NCBI GenBank assembly: GCA_011947345.1
Contig: JAAVTG010000618.1
Span: 177,510 to 241,509 of the forward strand
Direction of reading: 5' to 3'
Origin: Phytophthora quininea
Lineage: Eukaryota; Oomycota; Peronosporomycetes; Peronosporales; Peronosporaceae
DNA: 64,000 nt
The translations under genes and the position numbers were made by a program. Position 1 is the first letter of the stretch; each line of letters opens with the position of its first letter. Below are positions 55,988-64,000 of the stretch, one piece after another. The notes under the pieces were generated by a model that saw only the letters and a program-made list of their open reading frames with translations, did not search any database and was not told the origin of the DNA.

Positions 55988-58540
55988 TCATGATCGTAGC
56001 TGCAGCTTCGGCTGTGATTTGATTTCACCCTCGAGCTGGACCTGAAAACTCCGAAGTCCGTCTAGCGCTGTAATACTTTCTCTGTTACTGACACTAGCGC
56101 TGATTCCAATACGAAATAAGTGCTTCCACACGGTAATTGCAGCGTCTGGGGAGAGCTGGGACCCAAGAACACACTGCGAAAGTAATGCCTCGATTATCTG
56201 CAAGGAAAACCAAAGTTAGCAATCGTTCGGATCACTTTTTACACGATACCTACCGCCATTCCAGCTCGGCAGGATACAGTCCAAGTAAATAATCGATATG
56301 CCCAATACACGACCAAAAGAGGATGCAGGTATTGGTTCTCTATCAGGAACTTCTGAATGTCGTTCCAGTAGAAATCTTTCGTGCGTGCGCTTTCCAGCTC
56401 ATATGGATCATACAAAGCAGCGACTGGTTGTTCTCCATCAGTGTGGCCATCAAGAGAAGCATTGCTAAAAGCCCAAGCAGGCACAAGGTGCCGATATGCG
56501 TCACTAGCATTAAAGCAAAATACAAGTCAGTTCTCATATTTAAAATCACTAGCACAGCAAACTTACAGCGACGACAGGCGAGGTGAAGAGCTTCTTAAAC
56601 CGAGCAATGTCTCGCTTGTAGACAGTAGTGTGGCATCAACCTGATTGGGCTCAACCAACTCATTACCTTCACTTTGAACGGACGCCCACAACGCAAGATA
56701 CAAAGCGTAGTCCCGTTCCTTACACAGATGATTCATCACTCGAGATCGCATAACCTGCACTCGTCAAATGATTAAAACAGAGGATATCGCCGCAAGCTTC
56801 AATAACAGTTACCTTTCGCATCGCAAGCGCTTTCCGCTCCTCTGGAGAAGTTGGTACTGGGCTTGAAGAAATTGCCGCAGTTATTCGCCGCAGGACGTAG
56901 CCAGCAAACAGTGTCCCATGACGGATAAATGGTAGCAGACTCAGCACTCCACCACCTTGCAATTCTGCTTGAATTGCTGGCAGATGACTTGAATCGGACA
57001 GCAGCTGACTTAACAGTTGAAGCCCCTCTGCTTCGCCGAATCGTCGCATCTGTGGGCTTGATTGGGAGGTTTCAGCTTTTACAACTTTCCAGTTGACTTC
57101 TTCCAAGCAAAGGCGGCGCAGCACCTCTGTACATTCCTGATGCTGGTTGCCACCTTCAGAACGAGGTAAAGAACTAAACACATACGTTCCGTTGCGCGGC
57201 TGAGCGAGTGCTGCGTATTCCGCCCCGAACTGTCCCTCACTAGCAAAGCCAACTCCAACCTTCAGTGTATTCTGTAGCTTGGTTGACAGTTGATACGCGG
57301 GATAGGACGTAGTAGAATCCATTGTCAGAAGGGACCACAAGCAAGATGCTCGGTTCATCTCTAAATACCGAGCCAAGCGAGTCGTATCGCTTCTGCTTGG
57401 CATGTCAAATGCCGCATCTGTCACCACCGCGTGCGGAGAGAAACAATCCAGTAGCTCGAATAGCGGATTAGGTTGCAGCCCGTAATTCTTGTCGTTGTCC
57501 GTAGGGGCTAATCCATCTTCTTTAGCTGTGAATCCGTAAAACGGAATCCCTGCATGCTTGAACTGATCGTACAGTGCAGCGTAAGTGAACCGAGCGTACG
57601 CGTCGCTGGCTGTAGTCGCGTGACAAGCCGGATAGACAATCGAAGACGGAATAAGGCATACGACCACTAGTGCTGCAGATAATCGTCGGGAAAGCAAAAT
57701 CGCCGCTTCTAACCCAAAGTTCCCATGCGTCACTCGCAATGTATTTCGCATCCAATACACCACAGGTTGGGGTATCATTCTCCCCGATTTCCTCTCTGAT
57801 GGTTTAGGTAAATACCATATTTGTCTTCGTTCTTCAAGCTGAGGTGGCCACTGCTCAAACAAAGTTGGGTGGTCTATAGCCGATGGAAGACGTTCAACCC
57901 CAGCGTCATCATCACATTGCATCTCCACATCCTTCTCCATCGCCACTAATTCATTGTCCTCTTCTTTCGCTGATGTCTTTGTCAGCCACTCACTTGCACG
58001 CAAATTTTGGATGAGTAACTCCTTTGGTGTCCTCGTCGAACTTACTGTCTCCCATGGAGCAGCCATCTTCACATCAGCTCGTGCATCCGTAGCAACACCA
58101 GCTCCACGCACAATTGAATTATCATCCACCGATCTCTCTCTAGATTGGTCACCATCACCAACACAGTTGTCTTCGTCCTGCCGCTGCTCAGCGGCTTCCA
58201 CCTCTAGAATGTGCTCGGCTGCAGGTTTCTCCTCTGATAGAAGATCGTTTCTCTCGCGTTTACCGATAAACTTGTTGATCGCTTCCAGCTACGTCCACCA
58301 CAACAGCAAAATAAAAAAATGATTAGCGACAACAAGAAAGATTTAACGTTTTAGCTCGTACCATGCCCGGGAAATCGGCTCTGGGTGGCTGTCCAGCACC
58401 CGCACGAAGCCGCCAGTTCCCACGCGATACAGACGCAGTGGGGTGTCTTGATGCGGCAGATCTCCCTCTGCATGCTGCTGCATCAGCGTCTCCAGCTGCG
58501 CAGAGATCTGCCTCGCCTCGGCAGCGTCAGGCAGCGACAT
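55988..58540 (-). CDS. Photolyase/cryptochrome-like protein, diverged C-terminus
   Basis: The main exon (58288 to 56813) encodes an acidic N-terminal region, then a photolyase-type alpha/beta domain. This has QPVVYWMRNTLRVTHGNFGLEA, SDAYARFTYAALYDQF and HAVVTDAAFDMPSRSDTTRLAR, closest in style to class II enzymes. An intron at 56755-56812 (58 nt) leads to VMRSRVMNHLCKERDYAL. After a frame change near 56660 follow KRDIARFKKLFTSPVVA, PYELESARTKDFYWNDIQKFL and LHPLLVVYWAYRLFTW. The DGRDPNGY/GVLW region expected next in class II photolyases is absent and is replaced by unrelated sequence ending at 55988. FAD binding and repair activity are therefore doubtful. An upstream frame (58540-58364, MSLPDAAEARQISAQLE) may be the first exon, but the splice phase does not fit without a correction. 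Confidence 0.72.
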
Positions 58541-58907
58541 AACCTACGAAAACGATAAATTAGTTAAAACATTTTATGGGTGTTTATTGAAATTGCGGGA
58601 TGACAACAATTTTTTAAAATTGTTGTCTAAATAATTTGAATGCGCAATTACGGTTAAAAATTAAAAATACAGGATATAAAAGTGCATTTGACTTTACAAA
58701 GATGAAGTGTAATGAATCGCTTCTCTGCGAGGACAATTTCTATAAATAAATAAAAATCCACAATACGGCCGATCGAAATGACTGTGCCAATTGCAGGTTG
58801 TTAAGTAAATTTGTGTGGGCTGCAACAGCAATTTTCCTTATTTACCGAACCCTTTTTTGATAGAACTTGGTCAATCTTTCAGTCAAACAATCCAATACCC
58901 GATTATC
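58541..58907. other. AT-rich intergenic region between divergent genes
   Basis: AT-rich spacer between the minus-strand photolyase-like gene and the plus-strand zinc-ribbon/GNAT gene. Probably contains both promoters. No specific motif identified. Confidence 0.5.
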
Positions 58908-59983
58908 ATGGAAGTCGAAGAAGACAACGGCAACGCGCCGCGCTGCGGGTCTGCGGGCACAACCACGAGCAAGTACGTGGCGATCTCTCGCTTCCTCCAG
59001 CACTGCACTTATCTCGCCTTGCATGTGCCGAAAATTCTCGTCCCGCAACGCTCTGGGAGGCGACTAACGGCCTGCTTTTCCTTGCGCTAGGGCATCAAAT
59101 GTCCAGTATGCGGACACACGGGCAGAAGTCGCGTGTTCAACTGCTTTAAGGTAACGTGGAAGTCCTGCTAGCAGCAGCAATTAAATGCTGGCGTCGAGAC
59201 CCTTCACTGACGGTTGTATGTGCTGCTGCAACCGGCCAGAACAAGTCGCTGGCCTTCGCATTCACGGTGCAGCACTTTGACTGCTTCGCGGAGAGCAAGG
59301 GGGCAACAACGACCCCAGCGCTCTGTCGAGAGCGAATCTGGGGCTGTGGACGTTCACTAAGATCCTGCGCGGCCGGATCTTCCCTCGATGGCGGCGGAGC
59401 TGCAGGACGACACGAACGCGCGGCATCTGGTCGCGTTCGGTGCGCACGCTGCTGTTGAAAGTCTTACGGGCAATGACTGAGCTGATCCACTGTTGTTGTT
59501 GGTGCCACTGTGGCTGCTGTGCTTACAAACTGCAGTTGGCGATGCGCCCGTGGGCGTCTCGCGGTGGCGGCCGGTGGTCGAGGAGAGCGGCAGTCGCGTG
59601 GTGGTGATCGAGCAGTTCGGTATCTGGGGGCCCAAGCGGAGGCAGGGCTTCGGCAAGAAGTTCCTGCAGCTGGTCGTCGGGGTGAGTGCGTGTGACGCAT
59701 CTCGAAATGAGTGCTTGTCGACGGCCTGTGGCTCGCTCGGTTTTGGTGGCTGACAAAGACACTTGTCGGCTGTTGCGTTCCTCCGTAGGACATCGAGTCG
59801 CTCTTCGGCCAGCAGGCCTCGCACCCCGCGGCGCTTGTCGCGTACGTGCCCCAGAGCGACTCGTTCGCGGCGATCAAGCTGTTCCAGTCACTGGGCTTCC
59901 AGCCCGAGTCGCAGGTGCACGTCGTGGAGCAGAGCGCGTTCGTGCGCATGCGTCTGGCGTGGGGCTACGGCACTGCCGTCTAG
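58908..59983 (+). CDS. Zinc-ribbon plus GNAT acetyltransferase-like protein
   Basis: The ATG at 58908 (MEVEEDNGNAPRCGSAG) is followed by an intron ending at 59090, then GIKCPVCGHTGRSRVFNCFK (one half of a zinc ribbon). A second intron (59151 to about 59239) leads to NKSLAFAFTVQHFDCFAESKG. The middle part needs frame changes (GNNDPSALSRANLGLWTF, then MAAELQDDTNARHLVAFGAH). The GNAT core follows: VGVSRWRPVVEES, VVVIEQFGIWGPKRRQGFGKKF (acetyl-CoA loop R-R-x-G-F-G), an intron (about 59682-59789), VAYVPQSDSFAAIKLFQSLGF and a stop at 59981-59983. The acceptor substrate is unknown. Exon joins are approximate, and two adjacent genes cannot be excluded. Confidence 0.6.
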
Positions 59984-60695
59984 GCCAAGGCTGCCCGCGG
60001 CAGCAAGTATGGATAGAGGTAGAACTAATGGCGAACGCCAAGGAAGGCACGATGGCCGAGGGGGATGCGAAGCAACTTGAGTGTCGTTTTCAGCAGCAGC
60101 GTTTGGACCCGTCTGATTTAGTCGCGGGCGACTTGTCCTCGCGGTCTTCAAGCATAAGGTTTCGTCGGTGAGCCAGCACACCCAAGTGCAGGGGCGATCT
60201 AAAACCAAGATGTGTATCGGATAGAAGCGCAGCATGGCAATAGGAGAGAGCGTCAAATATTCACCCTCCAGGATGGAGTTGACGGCAGACGACGCTGACT
60301 GCTTGCTTGGGGAGTCAGTCCGCTTGGAGGATCCAGCGCCGTGGATTGACGACTGCAGCAGAGGCTCTGCGTGTGGGTCGCAGCCGTGTTCCCGCCGCTC
60401 TCTAGCAACAAGGGGCCAAGGTCGTCGCGATCCATCACGCCTTCTCGGCGGCGAGACCGTTGCGGCGGTGACCAGATCCAAGCGGAGGGCGGTCAGGCAA
60501 CGTCCATCGCATTCCATGCAGCTGGTTGGCGCTGTCCGGGGTTCATATAAGAACTTTGCTCGTTGAAGTTGCTGGGGATGGACACCGGTTCACGCAGTGG
60601 TTTCGTTTTTCAGATACCCCCAGCCATTGTGGCCTCACTTCGCCTTCTTCTCCGCGGCAGCCAAGTCTCCGACAGACCTCACCTCAATCCAAGCG
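59984..60695. other. Intergenic/5' region of the kinase gene
   Basis: GC-rich sequence with overlapping open frames on both strands (for example plus 60234-60566 and minus 59888-60517). None resembles a known protein. Confidence 0.45.
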
Positions 60696-62168
60696 ATGGC
60701 GTCGGCGTCCAGACGGCGCGGCAGTCTCGGCGACCGCCGCGGCTTCTTCCACCTCTGCGGCTCGCCCATCCGCACGCGCAAGCTCGAGCTCGACTACGTG
60801 CACGGCAAGGCCCACTCGCCCACGCAGGTGCGCGACCCGGAGTTGACGGTGCCCATGGCGGACGTGGCTACGCCCGTGCTGCACCGTCGCCCCGTGCGCA
60901 AGAACCTCAAGGCGAAGCAGCGCCAGGCAGAGGCCGACGCGGCCATGGAGCTGCTGGCCAGACAGCTCGGACAGGAAGGCGGCGGTTACTACACCGACCT
61001 GCTGGACATCCGCGACGGCAACAAGCCCGTGGACAGCGACGAACCCATGTCCTGTGCGGCCGACGAGGGCAGTAACAACTCCATGCGACTAGAGGGCGCT
61101 CGCCAGGCGGGCATCCCGCTGTACCTGTCGGACTGGTTCGCCCCCAACAAGGACAACAACCAGCGCCACCGCCAGACCAACATCGCCATTCAGACCCGAG
61201 AGGAGCCAGAGTCGGAAAATAGCGCGGTTAGTTCTTGTAGCGATACATCGGAGACCAAGGAGCAGCACCAGTTTCTCAAACCCCATCAGAACGTCGACAT
61301 GAACGACGTCGTGCTAGGGCGGGTCATTGGCGAGGGAGCGTTCGGCAAAGTGTTCAAAGCCTCGTGGAAGGGGCGAGACGTCGCCGTCAAGGTGCTCATC
61401 CGACAGAACTTAAGCGCAGAGGTTGTGCGGGAGTTCGAGACGGAGGTCAAGATCATGAGCTTCCTGCACCACCCCAACATCTGCATGCTGCTGGGGGCGT
61501 GTCTAGCACCCGAGAACCGGGCGCTTTGATCGAGCTCGTGGACCAGGGATCACTCTGGGCAGTACTGCGCACTCGGCGGCGGCAGCTAACGGACGAGATG
61601 CGCGCTCGGTTTGTGCTGGACACGGCGCGTGGCATGAGCTACTTGCACCACTTCGAGTTGCCGATCCTGCACCGAGACATGAAGAGCCCCAACCTGCTCG
61701 TGGAGCGCGACTTTTCCATCAAGATCTCGGACTTTGGGCTGTCACGTGTTAAGGCCCAGATCCAGACCATGACCGGCAACTGTGGCACGGTGCAGTGGAT
61801 GGCGTACGTGCGGCTATTGCAGTTACCTTGTTTGGGTCTTGAAAGGACACTGACATATCTCACTGTTTCTACTGCTCTTATCACGCAGACCGGAGGTGCT
61901 AGGCAACCGCAAGTACACGGAGAAGGCCGATGTCTTCTCCTTCGGCATCGTGGTTTGGGAAATCTTCACGGGCTTGTGCCCGTACGACGGCATGACACAG
62001 ATCCAGGTCGCGTTGGGCGTACTCAACCACGACCTGCGCCCTGCCATCCCGCGCTCATGCCCCCGTTTCTTCGCGCGGCTGATCCGGTCCTGTTGGATGC
62101 GCGAGCCAAGTCTGCGGCCGTCCTTCTCGGAGCTCGTACGCGCGTTCGAGCAGTACTCGACCCACTGA
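60696..62168 (+). CDS. Raf-like (TKL-group) serine/threonine protein kinase
   Basis: The ATG at 60696 (MASASRRRGSLGDRR) begins a basic, low-complexity N-terminal region of about 200 residues without membrane segments. The kinase domain starts near 61310: GRVIGEGAFGKVFKASW (Gly loop), VAVKVL (ATP-anchoring Lys), HRDMKSPNLLV (catalytic loop), KISDFGLSR (DFG), GTVQWMA-PEVLGN (activation segment, joined across the intron 61804-61888), then ADVFSFGIVVWEIFTG and a normal C-lobe ending SFSELVRAFEQYSTH. All catalytic residues are present. A frame change of one or two bases is needed near 61525 (after PENRAL, before IELVDQGSLW). The closest relatives should be the large oomycete TKL family; the pathway is unknown. 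Confidence 0.88.
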
Positions 62169-63841
62169 AAGCCGCCACCTCCTTTGGCAAAGGGATCAAA
62201 GGTGTGTCAAGCATTGTGCCCAGTATCACTGCGAAACAAGCAAGGCCAACGGCACGGCGGCCAAAGGCTGGACGAGACCCCGGAAGCGGAGCCCCCTTCA
62301 TCAACTGTAACGCCGCTATACCTATTTACAAAGTAAATGTCATTGCGTGGGCAGCTCAACAGCTCGTGATCGTAATACATGTACACATGCAGCATAACAA
62401 CAAGCATTGTATTCGTCGCTGAGCTAGCGCGAAGGCTGCATATTGTATGAAGTGCGTTCTTCACCTAGGTTACGACCTCTGTATTGATGATGAATATTGC
62501 TCTTTTGATTTCTACTTTGACAGCAGCATCTCGTTGCGGAACAAGCCGATAGTTGTTCTCATATACCTTCATGTCTATCGAGCGCTCTACCGCTAGGATT
62601 GCAGATGAAGAAGTCCAGCCAGCGACAACGACCGCCGCTCTCGGCAACACTGCTTCATACCAGACCGATGGCCAGCACTCCAGCGCCGAAAAACGAATGG
62701 AGCACAAACTTGGGACGCTCCGGCCGGCAGCACATTTTCACAAGACAGGCAGTGCTGTCGACCTTGAACGACCGGAATAAGTGAGAGCACGCCAAGATCT
62801 CGGTGCCGTTCGGCCTGGCAAAATGAACCGAGACCCACACTCAAGGACGGCGCGTGGATGATTTTCAATCCAGCAGACATTCAGCCAGAGCTGGAGCATC
62901 GACCAGATGTGAAGCCATCTATGAGATGGGCTCGCTGGATGCAATGGAGAGTCCGAGAAGCTGCTGCATCGAGCTGCGTCTATACAACGAGAGCGCCAGG
63001 TGGGTCAAGCACTGCATCACCAAGCTCGACAACCAGCGGCTCCACGAGCCACGCGTGACCCACACACACAACTTGTCTCCGTTAACGGCCCGATCTTGAA
63101 ACGACTATACGACGCTTCGCGCGCCAATCGGCACGGGAATAAGTGTTGGCGCGCTTTGCCATTGTGGCATTGCACTGCGCGCGCGCCGTCCTTGTAACTT
63201 GCTTTGCTACAGGACCGCGTGTCCGTCGGACACTGTCCGACTCGAACATAGAGCTCCGGAGCTCATCCACGCGAAAAACATTTGCTTGCATTGCTTTCCT
63301 GCAAGGTGCAGCTCAGTGAGCTTGCACTATATTTTCAGTGTTTACGTAAGTAATTTATTTATGGATAGTGCTACAATCATATTATCCATTTACGGATGTT
63401 GGTGTTTTGGTACACAACATTCATTGGGTCAACGAAAAAGCGATCCTGTCACGACAAGACGTCAAAGTTACAACATATCCCTTACAATCACAAGTATCAC
63501 TGACACATGTAAAACGCCAACTCTTGGCACTGCCATTTATTTCCCATCACAAAACGATTAAGGTGACCACGAGATTTTACTGGCAAACACAAGCTAGAGT
63601 ATTCAGCAGTAATACCCAATCAGATATCGTCTCTTTTGTCCAATCATCGTCAATGGCAATGACTGGCCCCAAAATGTTCGTTGTTGCCACCCACTTCAAA
63701 AGAAACTCACCACCTGAAACACTACGTTCGCTCCCGCCCCGAATGCCCTACTCCCGTTCGTGAAACCTGCTCTATAGCAGCCTGAGCAACGCACGCAGCG
63801 TTGCTACTCCAAGGAACGAAGACATGGAAGACTGCCAAGAG
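62169..63841. other. Non-coding 3' region
   Basis: Many short frames on both strands (for example plus 62553-62780 and 63368-63763, minus 62593-62880). I do not recognise any, and none continues across plausible introns. Confidence 0.45.
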
Positions 63842-64000
63842 TCAGCGCATATCCCGCACGACTTGCAGCGTGAGAGCCCTCATGTCATACAAACTTTTGC
63901 GCTGCTCGTGCCACCATTGCGCCATGGTGACCCCTACTTGCAGTGCCGCTGGCGGTTGAAGGTACTGGTCTGCCAGAAATTGTAGGCAGTGGACATCTAC
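63842..64000 (-). CDS. Possible C-terminal end of a gene entering from the right
   Basis: A minus-strand frame is open from the window edge for 52 codons to TGA at 63842-63844. It reads like ordinary protein (FLADQYLQPPAALQVG, MAQWWHEQRKSLYDMRALTL). It is too short to name. Confidence 0.35.
   Translation of the reverse strand, partial: VDVHCLQFLADQYLQPPAALQVGVTMAQWWHEQRKSLYDMRALTLQVVRDMR

Noticed and set aside
60234..60566. 110-codon frame upstream of the kinase
   Set aside because: Overlaps a longer minus-strand frame, has no recognisable domain, and is probably 5' non-coding sequence.

Overview
The window looks like nuclear DNA of an oomycete, most likely Phytophthora-like. This is inference. 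The evidence is short GT-AG introns (about 55-85 nt), a mixed set of BED/DUF659 hAT, MULE, PIF, pogo, Ty3 and Crypton relics, WRKY19-type zinc-finger repeats, an eEF3 sequence (a factor of fungi and some protists), and a ciliary gene (CFAP418 type), which implies a flagellated life stage. No bacterial operon structure is present.

Layout: (1) 1-1.8 kb is the 3' end of a P5A-type ATPase gene. (2) 2.14-9.76 kb is one 7.6-kb hAT transposon with a perfect 13-bp terminal inverted repeat and a perfect 8-bp target duplication. It carries a broken hAT transposase plus two unrelated passengers: a decayed eEF3 fragment and a long Gly/Ser/Val repeat-protein fragment. (3) 9.8-30.8 kb is a graveyard of transposon relics (MULE with a Ulp1-like protease region, PIF, a nested inverted-repeat element holding Ty3 RT pieces, another MULE, two DUF659 hATs, a pogo-like element). 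It also holds an inverted piece of the tRNA repeat at 11.8-12.5 kb. (4) 30.9-42.8 kb is a tandem array of near-identical 1.87-1.89 kb units. Each full unit carries one tRNA-Gly(UCC) and one tRNA-Gly(CCC), 13 tRNA genes in all. A fold-back inverted piece closes its right edge. (5) 43.4-47.0 kb holds a Ty3 chromodomain tail and a nearly complete but broken Crypton (tyrosine recombinase plus GCR1_C domain). (6) 48.2-62.2 kb is a compact gene island: RadA-like, a small basic protein, MutY, NAA60-like acetyltransferase, CFAP418-like, a photolyase-like protein, a zinc-ribbon/GNAT protein and a TKL (Raf-like) kinase. (7) 62.2-64 kb is mostly non-coding, with the possible end of a minus-strand gene at the edge.

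Three genes in the island (RadA, MutY, photolyase-like) belong to DNA-repair families. Nearly every island gene needs one or more single-base frame corrections although its domains are well preserved, so assembly indels are at least as likely as pseudogenes. The two most striking items are the gene-carrying hAT element with intact termini and the tRNA-Gly tandem array.
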